Shown here: positions 1-6,465 of the stretch, one piece after another | How the letters are laid out: each line of letters starts with the position of its first letter | Numbering within the stretch: position 1 is the stretch's first letter | From: JBBQBQ01 sp038317685 | GTDB lineage: Bacteria; Desulfobacterota; Desulfuromonadia; Desulfuromonadales; DDH964 | Length of the DNA stretch: 12,827 nucleotides | NCBI GenBank assembly: GCA_038317685.1 | Contig: JBBQBQ010000085.1 | Location: 1 to 12,827, forward strand | Direction of reading: 5' to 3' | The notes under the pieces: generated by a model | The model's database searches: none | What the model was told of the DNA's origin: nothing | The model's input: only the letters and a program-made list of their open reading frames with translations | Program-made: the position numbers and the translations under genes

Positions 1-980
1 GTCCGGACCGGATAGGCTGGGTTGGCGGGATCGCTGCCTGGGAATTCATACCAGAGGACGCTGCGTCCCTCCGCCGTCGGATAGGCCCGTTCCGGGTGAA
101 GGTGTCGGAATTCATGGAGCCGGGTAAAGGCCACCTCTTCTCCAGGGTAATTGACGGAAGCGTAGCCCTGGAAATCGGCGACCGGGACGACCTCCTGTTC
201 GAAGCGCACCGAACGCCATTCGAGGGGTCCGAAAGGGTAGCCGAAGAAGTCGTCGATCGGCCCGGTGTAGACGGTCCGACGCCGGACCTCGACCGTCGGC
301 CGAATCTCGGTAAAAGTCACCCCGGTGGCGACGGTGATCAGCGGATGGTCCAGCAGGCGGCCGAAGAGATCGGCATAGCCATCGACGGGGAGTCCCTGCC
401 AACGGCAGTTGGGGAAGTAGTCGGGGGACTGATCGAAACGCACCGGCAGACGGCTGAAGATCTCCGGCGGCAGCTCGTGCGGCGCCCTCCCCCACTGTTT
501 GCGGCTATAGCCTGCAAAGAAGGCCTCGTAGAGGGGGCGGCCGATGGTTGCCAGGGCCAGCTCCTCGAAGTTCCGGGGCGACCCCGAGGAGGGAGTTTCG
601 GTCTGGGCGGCGATGAAGGCTTGCGCTTCGACGGGGGTGAAGCTGCGCCCGAAGAAGGCGTTGATCGTGGCGAGATTGACCGGGAGGGAGTAGCGGCGGT
701 CACCGAGGCGGGCCACAATCCGGTGGCGGTAATCGGTGAAACGGGTGAAGTCCCGGAGGTAGGACCAGACCTCCTCCCGGGAGGTGTGAAAGACATGGAT
801 ACCGTAGGGATGCACCTCAATCCCGGTCTGCGGATCGAGCTCCGACCAGCAGTTGCCGCCGACGTGGCGCCGCCGGTCGATAACCAGGACCTTGCGCCCC
901 GCCTGGGAGGCGAGCCGCTCGGCGACCACGGCGCCGAAGAGTCCTGCGCCGACGATCAGGTAGTCGCAAACCTGTTTCAT
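1..980 (-). CDS. glf: UDP-galactopyranose mutase, C-terminus cut by window edge
   Basis: This flavoenzyme interconverts UDP-galactopyranose and UDP-galactofuranose in the cytoplasm, supplying galactofuranose for surface polysaccharides. I translated it from the ATG at 980; the frame stays open to the left edge, giving 326 residues of a protein that is usually about 365-390. The N-terminus has the FAD-binding Rossmann motif (YLIVGAGLFGAVVAE) and the paired glycine motif HVGGN. Further on are the family blocks HPYGIHVFHTS, AGYSRKQWG, VDGYADLF, YTGPIDDFFGY and SVNYP. The start codon overlaps the stop of the upstream glycosyltransferase gene by four bases (ATGA), so translation is probably coupled and the two are one operon. 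The active-site arginine and tyrosine region near the C-terminus is mostly outside the window. The family call is firm; whether the missing end is intact cannot be seen. Confidence 0.93.
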   Translation of the reverse strand, partial: MKQVCDYLIVGAGLFGAVVAERLASQAGRKVLVIDRRRHVGGNCWSELDPQTGIEVHPYGIHVFHTSREEVWSYLRDFTRFTDYRHRIVARLGDRRYSLPVNLATINAFFGRSFTPVEAQAFIAAQTETPSSGSPRNFEELALATIGRPLYEAFFAGYSRKQWGRAPHELPPEIFSRLPVRFDQSPDYFPNCRWQGLPVDGYADLFGRLLDHPLITVATGVTFTEIRPTVEVRRRTVYTGPIDDFFGYPFGPLEWRSVRFEQEVVPVADFQGYASVNYPGEEVAFTRLHEFRHLHPERAYPTAEGRSVLWYEFPGSDPANPAYPVR

Positions 981-1792
981 CGGGGCAGGTCCGGCAGAGC
1001 GTCCACCCGCAAACCGGTCAGTTCCCGCAGGGTTCCGACCAGAGCGGCGCGGTGCTCGTGGAACCCGCCTTCCCGGAAGGTGGCGACGCCTTCCTCGCAG
1101 CTGCTCGGGCAGCACCAGACTCGGCCGACGGCGTGAATGCGGGCAGGACCGGTGCCGGCGAAGCTCAAGGGAACGTCTTCGTTGTAGCGCAGCTCCGAAT
1201 TGATCTGCCCCATTCTCTCCAGCAGCCGGAAGTAATTGTCGGCATGCTCCCGCGTGTAGGCGAAGATCCAGATCAGCGCCTCCACGGCGGAGTTATTGCC
1301 GAACCGCGTCCGGCATTCCCGGGGCGGGGTCTCCGGGTAAACATGCCCGGCAAAGCCATGGGGAACGCCGGGATCGGCAAGGAGGGCCTCGAAGAGGGTG
1401 CGCAGTTGTTTGGGGGAGGGAAAGAGATCGTCATCGATGGCGATGATGTAAGGCGAAGAGGTTTCCCGGGAAAGCTCCAGGCGCACCGACGGGTAGCGCC
1501 GCTGCGGCTGATTGATGACCCGGATGCGGGGGTCGCTGACGTGGAGGTAGCGCTCCAGCGCCACCTCGGGGTTGTTGTTGGAGATGATGATCTCATCGAC
1601 GAAATCGCAGAGCACCACGCTGGAGAGGATCTTGTCGATGTTCCCCGGGCGCTTGTAGCTGAGCAAAATCACCGAGGCCCGATCCACGCCGGCGCCATGG
1701 CAGCGATACCCCCCCCAGCGAAGCAGCCGCCGGTGCCAATGGCCCAAGGGTTTCATCACCCGCCAGGCGAGCCGCAAGGGAACTTTCTCCAT
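977..1792 (-). CDS. GT-A fold glycosyltransferase, possibly GT64-like
   Basis: This is a 271-residue glycosyltransferase, probably cytosolic or peripheral at the inner membrane, that likely adds a sugar to a surface polysaccharide. It opens with a basic, amphipathic 35-residue segment. The nucleotide-sugar fold follows: SVILLSYKRP (about 40-49), DEIIISNNN (66-74), a DxD-type metal site in IIAIDDDLF (117-124) and a late acidic motif RYNEDVPLSFAG (202-213). The paired IDDD and NEDVPLSF motifs resemble exostosin-type GT64 domains, which is an inference. An in-frame TTG at 1903 would add 37 low-complexity residues; I chose the ATG at 1792 because GGAG lies six bases upstream and the conserved fold begins only near residue 40. 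It precedes glf with a 4-base overlap, so donor supply and transfer may be linked. The acceptor and sugar are unknown. Confidence 0.8.
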   Translation of the reverse strand: MEKVPLRLAWRVMKPLGHWHRRLLRWGGYRCHGAGVDRASVILLSYKRPGNIDKILSSVVLCDFVDEIIISNNNPEVALERYLHVSDPRIRVINQPQRRYPSVRLELSRETSSPYIIAIDDDLFPSPKQLRTLFEALLADPGVPHGFAGHVYPETPPRECRTRFGNNSAVEALIWIFAYTREHADNYFRLLERMGQINSELRYNEDVPLSFAGTGPARIHAVGRVWCCPSSCEEGVATFREGGFHEHRAALVGTLRELTGLRVDALPDLPR

Positions 1793-1841
1793 CGATCGCT
1801 CCAACCTTCTCTTGCTCAGAACCCTGCCCAAAACCCCGAAC

Positions 1842-1871
1842 AGTCTAACGGAACCGAACCGACCCGGTCCA
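1842..1871 (-). promoter_or_regulatory. Weak candidate promoter for the glycosyltransferase-glf operon
   Basis: On the minus strand TGGACC (1871-1866) and TAGACT (1847-1842) are 18 bases apart, each matching four of six consensus bases. It lies about 50 bases upstream of the glycosyltransferase start. No better sigma-70 match is seen between this gene and the transposase gene, but the score is low. Confidence 0.28.
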
Positions 1872-1940
1872 GTCCCTAAATCCCCTCCCGGGGGCAGGTT
1901 CAACTTTTAAACATTCATCAATATCCTTGCCCATTCTTCT

Positions 1941-1974
1941 CTCCAAGGCCGGGGTCACTCCAAGGCCGGGGTCA
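1941..1974. repeat. Tandem 17-bp duplication at the left end of the RAYT element
   Basis: The unit CTCCAAGGCCGGGGTCA occurs twice, perfectly and without spacing (1941-1957 and 1958-1974). The second copy runs into the left terminal repeat, whose first bases (GGGGTCA) are also the end of the unit. It could be a slipped duplication or the trace of two insertions at one end. Confidence 0.9.
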
Positions 1975-1990
1975 GGTCTTTCCGTGCCAC
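1968..1990 (+). repeat. Left terminal repeat of the RAYT element
   Basis: This 23-bp end repeat (GGGGTCAGGTCTTT then CCGTGCCAC) is identical to the copy at 3107-3129. It is inverted relative to 2884-2906, with two mismatches. Confidence 0.9.
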
Positions 1991-2841
1991 ATGTTGCCTT
2001 CGCAGCTTCGGATCATCCTACTGACAGTCGAATAGTGAATATCCCAGAAACGGGCGATTTCTTTCAGGGTATATCCCCACTCAAGGTGGGCTTCACGAGC
2101 CGACAGGGCACGGTCCGGGCCGCTCGCCGCCAGAGACAGCAGCCGTGCCAGAGGCGGTCGGTGGGCCAGGCGCTGCGGTCGCGGGATTTCCGCAACTTCC
2201 TGCAGTTCGGTCAATTTAGGCTGGAACCTGGCGATGAAAGCTTCGTTGCCCAGCAGCACCCCGCCGCGCAGGTCCTTCCAGGGCGAAGGCTCTTCCAACC
2301 CCTGTCTGACAAACTCGGTATAGTATAGACGGGCGGTCTCACGACTCTGGCCGAACCGTGAAAGGGTCCAATCGGTGGTTAATAATTCCGGCGCAGGAAC
2401 AAGACCGGCCGTTGCCGAATAGCTGGACCAAGGCCAGTTCTCCGGGAGTAGCACCATTCGGGCGGCAACCGGGTTGAGAACGATGTACCGGCAGAGCGTC
2501 AGCAGGTAGTTGTCTTGGTCAACCAGGATCGCCTTGTAACGTCCCTGAAAGAGATGGCCGCACCGGGCATGGCGACGGTTGAAGCCCTGGGTGTAAATCC
2601 CATTGAGTTGCCGCATGCCGCGGGAAAGGTTGGCGTCGGGAGTTTCGAGCAGCAGGTGGTAATGGTTGCCCATCAAGCAGTAGGCGTGGCAGAACCAGCG
2701 GTGATTTTGAACAACCGATGCCAGAACGTTGAGAAACCTCTCACGATCAGAATCGTCGTCGAAAATCATCCCACGGGCGTTACCCCGTGAAGTGACGTGA
2801 TAGACGCCCCCTGGGAATTGGATGCGTAATGGTCTTGCCAT
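1972..2841 (-). CDS. REP-associated tyrosine transposase with C-terminal helix-turn-helix
   Basis: This 289-residue Y1 (HUH) single-strand DNA transposase would nick and join DNA at hairpin-type repeat ends. The N-terminus MARPLRIQFPGGVYHVTSRGN is typical of the family. The metal-binding HUH motif is in MGNHYHLLLET (His60 and His62). The nucleophile is probably Tyr119 in CRYIVLNPV, which aligns with the YIYINP tyrosine of E. coli RAYT. The block HLFQGRYKAI lies between them. Residues about 240-285 look like a DnaA-type helix-turn-helix (YTLKEIARFWDIHYSTVSRMI), found in one RAYT subgroup. An in-frame ATG at 2856 lies inside the strong ribosome site GGAGGGGG, so the ATG at 2841 is the start. 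The gene looks intact; its last six codons and stop lie in the left terminal repeat. Confidence 0.92.
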   Translation of the reverse strand: MARPLRIQFPGGVYHVTSRGNARGMIFDDDSDRERFLNVLASVVQNHRWFCHAYCLMGNHYHLLLETPDANLSRGMRQLNGIYTQGFNRRHARCGHLFQGRYKAILVDQDNYLLTLCRYIVLNPVAARMVLLPENWPWSSYSATAGLVPAPELLTTDWTLSRFGQSRETARLYYTEFVRQGLEEPSPWKDLRGGVLLGNEAFIARFQPKLTELQEVAEIPRPQRLAHRPPLARLLSLAASGPDRALSAREAHLEWGYTLKEIARFWDIHYSTVSRMIRSCEGNMWHGKT

Positions 2842-2883
2842 GGTGTCCCCCTCCATGGATTTTCATAACTTTATCGTGAGAAT

Positions 2884-2906
2884 GTTGCACGGAAAGACTT
2901 GACCCC
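2884..2906 (-). repeat. Right terminal repeat of the RAYT element
   Basis: This is the inverted counterpart of 1968-1990, matching 21 of 23 bases. It lies immediately beyond the stop codon of the hicB remnant and 43 bases upstream of the transposase start. Confidence 0.88.
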
Positions 2907-3068
2907 TCACCGGCGATCATCGACCGAATCCCTGAACGCCTGCTTGATCTCGTCAACCGTCTTGCCCTGAAAGGTAATCACGTCGCGCAGGCCGATGACC
3001 TCGCCGTGAAAGATTTCCGCCTCGTCGTCATACTCAACCCTGCCGGAATACCCTTTGTACTGCATCAT
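2907..3068 (-). pseudogene. hicB: HicB-family antitoxin gene truncated by the RAYT element
   Basis: This short frame begins MMQYKGYSGRVEYDDEAEIF and continues HGEVIGLRDVITFQGKTVDE IKQAFRDSVDD. That is the N-terminal half of the HicB antitoxin fold (a partial RNase-H-like domain that binds the HicA mRNA-interferase toxin). Intact relatives are roughly 110-130 residues and carry a C-terminal DNA-binding helix domain. Here the protein ends after 53 residues, two arginines past the conserved DSVDD, exactly where the RAYT right end starts. A perfect AAGGAGGT ribosome site eight bases upstream survives, so a short product could still be made. No hicA toxin gene is found on either side, and the missing 3' half is not seen beyond the left end of the element. 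It is most likely a decaying remnant. The family call rests on my recall of the motif. Confidence 0.85.
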
Positions 3069-3091
3069 GGCCGGATACCTCCTTCTTCCAG

Positions 3092-3137
3092 AAAAAAGAG
3101 GGCCCGGGGGTCAGGTCTTTCCGTGCCACTCGGGCTC
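3092..3137 (-). terminator. Possible intrinsic terminator after the lipase gene
   Basis: On the minus strand GAGCCCG, overlapping the lipase stop codon, can pair imperfectly with CGGGCCCTC after a 24-base loop. Six T residues follow directly. The loop contains the solo RAYT end repeat. The stem is short with a bulge, so this is tentative. Confidence 0.35.
3107..3129 (+). repeat. Solo third copy of the RAYT terminal repeat
   Basis: This copy is identical over 23 bases to the left end at 1968-1990 and in the same orientation. It lies between the hicB remnant and the lipase stop codon, with no second transposase attached. It may be a remnant of an earlier insertion or a target-like REP sequence used by the enzyme. 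Confidence 0.88.
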
Positions 3138-4488
3138 ATTTAATTCCCAACCCCGTCTTCACCACCCGCCCCTCCCGATTCCAGCCCACATGCAAATCCC
3201 CATCATCCCCCCGCTGAAACACAAACAGATTCCGGCTCGGTTCTCTGGAGAGCACCACATCGATCTGCGTGGTCCGATCCTCCCGAATCACATCCCCGAC
3301 CACCTTGTGGCCATCGGCGGAAATCCGGAACGGGTCGGGCTGAAAACCGAACAGCCTGGACCCCGAATCGGAATCAAACTCGATGAAGAACGGCATCACC
3401 GCCTCCAACTTCCGCATCTCGACGAAGACAGTGAAGTGGTTGGGAGCTTTCAGATTCTTGTGGGTATCGCAGACCGCCCGGGAGGGGAGCGTTCGCCCTT
3501 TGGAGTCGATCCAGCCGAGCTTGAAGACGTAGTCGGCGATCGGCGCGCCGGTATCGTCGCGGAAGCGGAAGTCGAGCTGGGCGAAGCCGGGGCGCTTCTC
3601 GCGGGTGGCGGCGGTGACGGTCTCAAACTCACTGGCCACTGCTGCGTAGTCCGCCTCATTGTTCACCCCCAGGCAGCGCAGGAGCAGCCGCAACGGCTGG
3701 TGGCTCCCAGGAGCAGAGCGGCGCTTGATGGAGTTCATGATGCCGCACTTCTCGCCGGAATGGACGTAGTCGGCCAGCGCCGCGAAGGGGACGCCGTCGA
3801 TGCCGCCGAGCTTGCGCAGCCGGCCGTCGGCGGCGCTGAGTTCGAAGCGGGCGAAGTTGAGATTGCCGGCGGCGCAGCGCACCACCATGTCCGAGCCGGA
3901 TTCAAAAGCGGCGGGGAAGATGGCGGCGGCCATCTTGTCGACCAGCGACTTTTCGACCTTGTCGCCGATCAGACAGTAGGGACGGATTCCCTTGCCGCGC
4001 CAAACGGCCGCATCCAGCCACGCGCCGCTGAGCTCCCAGGAGAAGCTGCTGCCCAGCTCCAGGGCGGTGAGGACCTCCTCACCGGTATCCCCCAGGAAGC
4101 GGGCATGGGAGAGCATCGAACGACCGTGGTGGGCGAGGCGGGAACCGAAGTGGGGGCCGGCGAGGAAGACCAGGTTCTGGAGGGGCTGGGCTTGGGAGCA
4201 GGGGCCGGTGTAGTGGCGGGAGATCCAGTGACGGACCACCAGGGCGCCGGTGGAGTGGGTGATGATGTGGAAGGGCTGGGACCAGTCGCCGGCAAGGGCT
4301 TCGCTCAAGGCGAGGTGCAGGGCGCGGGCGATATCCTTGATCTCGACCTTGTCTTCGAGGGTGACGTAGCGGCCGAGGAAGATCTCCTGCAATGCAAAGC
4401 CGTTGCCGGCCAGCTGCAGATGCAGGGCCTGGTAGGTGGTCGTCTCCTGGACCGACCAGCCGTGCACCAGAAAGACCCGCTCTCCCAT
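3136..4488 (-). CDS. Alpha/beta-hydrolase (lipase/esterase-like) with C-terminal accessory domain
   Basis: This 450-residue protein is predicted to be a serine hydrolase acting on lipid or ester substrates. The N-terminal half has the alpha/beta-hydrolase layout: RVFLVHGWS (oxyanion region, about 4-12), nucleophile Ser79 in HIITHSTGALVVRHW (a threonine replaces the usual first glycine of GxSxG), AGPHFGS (110-116), candidate acid Asp200 in GSDMVVR, and candidate His243 in YVHSGEKCGIMNS. Residues from about 275 to 450 form a separate domain rich in beta-strand patterns that I cannot name; the WIDSKGRTLPS and FVFQRGDDGDLHVGWN stretches suggest a sandwich fold. There is no signal peptide. The ATG at 4488 is preferred over the in-frame GTG at 4506, which lacks a ribosome site. 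It stands alone, with a terminator just upstream. The hydrolase fold is likely; substrate and role are unknown. Confidence 0.8.
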   Translation of the reverse strand: MGERVFLVHGWSVQETTTYQALHLQLAGNGFALQEIFLGRYVTLEDKVEIKDIARALHLALSEALAGDWSQPFHIITHSTGALVVRHWISRHYTGPCSQAQPLQNLVFLAGPHFGSRLAHHGRSMLSHARFLGDTGEEVLTALELGSSFSWELSGAWLDAAVWRGKGIRPYCLIGDKVEKSLVDKMAAAIFPAAFESGSDMVVRCAAGNLNFARFELSAADGRLRKLGGIDGVPFAALADYVHSGEKCGIMNSIKRRSAPGSHQPLRLLLRCLGVNNEADYAAVASEFETVTAATREKRPGFAQLDFRFRDDTGAPIADYVFKLGWIDSKGRTLPSRAVCDTHKNLKAPNHFTVFVEMRKLEAVMPFFIEFDSDSGSRLFGFQPDPFRISADGHKVVGDVIREDRTTQIDVVLSREPSRNLFVFQRGDDGDLHVGWNREGRVVKTGLGIK

Positions 4489-4508
4489 CCTTTCCACCCC
4501 GCCCACGC

Positions 4509-4551
4509 AAAAAACCGCGGCAATCGGTCAGAAACACCAGATTGGCCGCGG
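4509..4551 (-). terminator. Intrinsic terminator directly upstream of the lipase gene
   Basis: Read on the minus strand, CCGCGGCCAATC (4551-4540) pairs with GATTGCCGCGG (4525-4515) with one bulged base. The loop is 14 bases and six T residues follow (4514-4509). This should end transcripts arriving from the efflux operon, whose last gene stops at 4733. It lies only 20 bases before the lipase ATG, leaving no room for a promoter in between. Confidence 0.8.
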
Positions 4552-4619
4552 CCTCAATTCATACGCTTTTCCCTCACTCGCACAGGTTGGACAAAATCAA
4601 TGAAAAATCAGCAGGCTCC

Positions 4620-4649
4620 TTTGTAGTCAAGCAAACGCTGTTATGTCAA
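4620..4649 (-). promoter_or_regulatory. Candidate promoter upstream of the lipase gene
   Basis: On the minus strand a perfect -35 TTGACA (4649-4644) is followed after 18 bases by TACAAA (4625-4620), four of six for a -10. A start here would give a leader of about 120 bases that passes through the terminator hairpin at 4509-4551. Nothing else is recognised between 4552 and 4732. Confidence 0.4.
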
Positions 4650-4732
4650 GGGAAAATATCGAAATCACTGAAATAAAACCCACTTCAAAAACCCCAAACG
4701 GCCCCCCCCGATCAGAACCGCCAGCCCTCACC

Positions 4733-6289
4733 TTAATGCATCGCCGCCGGAGCCTCCCCTTTGGCCTTGCGCAGCAGCAGCAGGCAGGGGATGACCGAGA
4801 GGAAAGCGATGCCGAGAATCCAGAAGATGTGGTTGTAGGAGAGGATGCCGGCCTGGCGGCGGATGGTGCCGTAGATGATGGCGAGGGCGGTCTGCTCGGC
4901 CTCGCTCGGGGCTACGCCGCGGGCGACGGCGGCCTGGGTCAGGGACGACAGCCGCTGCTGGAAGGCGGGGTTCATCGGGTTGGCGTGGGCGACCAGGGTG
5001 TTCTGATAGAGCTGGGAAAAGCGCGCCAGCAGGGTCGCCGAGACGGCGATGCCGACGCCGCCGCCGATGTTGCGCAGCAGGTTGTACATGCCGGTGGCAT
5101 TCCCCATCTCCGGCTTGGGGATCGCCGACAGGGTCGTCGTCGTCAGCGGCACGAAGATCATCCCCAGCCCGAGGCCGAGAAGCATCCGCGGCCAGACGAA
5201 ATCGAAGTAGGAGGCCTCGAGGGTGAAACCCTGCATGATGAACATCGAGATGGCCCCGATGGTCAGCCCGCAGAAGACGATATATCGCCCCTGCACCCCC
5301 CGGGACAGGGCGGCGCCGACGAACGGCATGGTGCACAACGTCACCACCCCGCCGGGGGCGAGGACCATTCCAGCCATGGTCGCGTCGTAGCCCATGAGCG
5401 TCTGCAGCATGAGCGGAATCAGTACCACCGAACTGTAGAGACAGAAGCCGAAGACGAACATCAGGAAGTTGCCGGCCGAATAGGAGACATACTTGAAGAG
5501 CCGCAGGTTGACGATCGGATGGGGGTGGCGCAGCTCGACAATGACCAGGGTGATCAGCGAGATCAGGGAGACCAGAGAGAAGGCGATGATGAACCCCGAG
5601 TCGAACCAGTCGTCCTGCTGCCCCTTGTCGAGGACGATCTGCAGCGAGCCAAAGGCCAGGACCAGGAGGGCCAGCCCCCAGTAGTCGATAGTGATCTTCT
5701 GCTTGTTGCGCAGGTAATCGGGGTCGACCAGGAAGGCGGCGGCCATGATCACGGCGATGACGCCGATCGGGAAGTTGATGTAGAAGATCCAGCGCCAGTT
5801 GAGCTGGTCGGTGATGTAGCCGCCGAGGGCCGGGCCGATGATCGGCCCGGTCATGGCGCCGATGCCGAAGATCGCCATCGCCATCCCCTGCTCCTTGGGC
5901 GGGAAGGTCTCCATCAGGATCGCCTGGCTGTTGGGGATGAGGGCCCCGCCGGCCGCCCCCTGGATGACCCGGAAGAGGATCAGGAAGCCGAGATTGGGGG
6001 CCGCGCCGCAGCAGAAGGAGGCGAAGGTGAAGAGGACGATGCAGGTGATCAGGAAGCGTTTGCGGCCGAACATCCGGGAGAGCCAGCCGGTCATCGGCAG
6101 GACCACGGCGTTGGCGACCAGGTAGGAGGTCAGGACCCAGGTGATCTCGTCGGTGCCGGCGTTGAGGCTTCCCTGCATGTGCGGCAGGGCGACGTTGGCG
6201 ACCGAGGTGTCGATGATCTCCATGATCGTCGGCAGCATGACGGTGACGGTGATCAGCCATTTGTTGATCGGTTTGGTGGTGGCGGTCAT
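4733..6289 (-). CDS. emrB: EmrB/QacA-type MFS drug:proton antiporter (DHA2 family, 14 TM)
   Basis: This 518-residue inner-membrane pump would export hydrophobic drugs or toxic organics in exchange for protons, working with the adaptor and channel encoded upstream. The sequence shows the DHA2 signature DTSVANVALP in the first membrane segment (27-36) and motif A in GWLSRMFGRKRF (68-79). The antiporter motif C is in GIGAMTGPIIGPALGGYI (about 142-159) at the fifth segment. The length and alternating hydrophobic blocks fit 14 membrane helices; the last is followed by a short basic tail. The start at 6289 has only a weak GGGGA ribosome site. The gene is last in the operon, separated from the adaptor gene by 176 bases of hairpin-rich repeat. 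The substrate is unknown. Confidence 0.93.
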   Translation of the reverse strand: MTATTKPINKWLITVTVMLPTIMEIIDTSVANVALPHMQGSLNAGTDEITWVLTSYLVANAVVLPMTGWLSRMFGRKRFLITCIVLFTFASFCCGAAPNLGFLILFRVIQGAAGGALIPNSQAILMETFPPKEQGMAMAIFGIGAMTGPIIGPALGGYITDQLNWRWIFYINFPIGVIAVIMAAAFLVDPDYLRNKQKITIDYWGLALLVLAFGSLQIVLDKGQQDDWFDSGFIIAFSLVSLISLITLVIVELRHPHPIVNLRLFKYVSYSAGNFLMFVFGFCLYSSVVLIPLMLQTLMGYDATMAGMVLAPGGVVTLCTMPFVGAALSRGVQGRYIVFCGLTIGAISMFIMQGFTLEASYFDFVWPRMLLGLGLGMIFVPLTTTTLSAIPKPEMGNATGMYNLLRNIGGGVGIAVSATLLARFSQLYQNTLVAHANPMNPAFQQRLSSLTQAAVARGVAPSEAEQTALAIIYGTIRRQAGILSYNHIFWILGIAFLSVIPCLLLLRKAKGEAPAAMH

Positions 6290-6346
6290 TCGGTTCCCCG
6301 GGGGAAAATTCAGAGTCTAGAAACCGCAAACCAGCGAAGAGCGCAT

Positions 6347-6446
6347 CCCCTCTCCCTGAGAGAGAGGGCCAGGGTGAGGGGGAAAACGGTGGATTGACCG
6401 TTGGAAGCCTCCCTCACCCGCCCTTCGGGCACCCTCTCCCGGGGGG
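6347..6446. repeat. REP-like imperfect inverted repeat between the adaptor and pump genes
   Basis: A pyrimidine/purine-biased palindrome is centred on AACGGT-GGATTG-ACCGTT (6385-6402). Its flanking arms match imperfectly (GAGAGGG and GGGTGAGGG on the left against CCCTCACCC and CCCTCTCCC on the right). The left arm also folds on itself: CCCTCTC (6348-6354) with GAGAGGG (6362-6368). It resembles the dispersed CCCTCACCC/CCCTCTCCC intergenic repeats common in proteobacteria. In the operon mRNA it would form a large structured spacer. Confidence 0.75.
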
Positions 6447-6465
6447 AGTGGGGAATCCGCGAGAT

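Larger units (their letters stand above)
1968..2906 (-). mobile_element. RAYT (REP-associated tyrosine transposase) element with terminal inverted repeats
   Basis: The element consists of one transposase gene between 23-bp near-perfect inverted repeats. The left end (1968-1990) reads GGGGTCAGGTCTTT followed by CCGTGCCAC. The right end (2884-2906), read on the minus strand, is GGGGTCAAGTCTTT followed by CCGTGCAAC, with two mismatches. The left repeat contains the last codons and the TGA stop of the transposase, so coding and end sequence overlap. The right end interrupts a hicB gene. RAYTs are normally single-copy chromosomal genes linked to REP palindromes, and paired ends of this kind suggest this one has moved with its gene. 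No clear target-site duplication is visible. The exact outer limits may extend a few bases past the repeats. Confidence 0.75.

Noticed and set aside
96..1136. 346-residue plus-strand frame opposite glf
   Set aside because: Antisense of glf, whose conserved blocks are unmistakable on the minus strand.
3055..4626. 523-residue plus-strand frame opposite the lipase and hicB remnant
   Set aside because: No motifs and biased composition; the minus strand encodes a recognisable hydrolase with catalytic residues.
4728..6329. 533-residue minus-strand frame overlapping the MFS gene in another frame
   Set aside because: Arginine-, proline- and histidine-rich low-complexity translation; the alternative frame in the same place is a perfect EmrB.
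4643..6397. 584-residue open frame on the plus strand opposite the MFS pump gene
   Set aside because: Extremely rich in G, D, E, R and H, without any motif or ribosome site; it is the antisense shadow of a GC-rich membrane protein gene that has clear family motifs.
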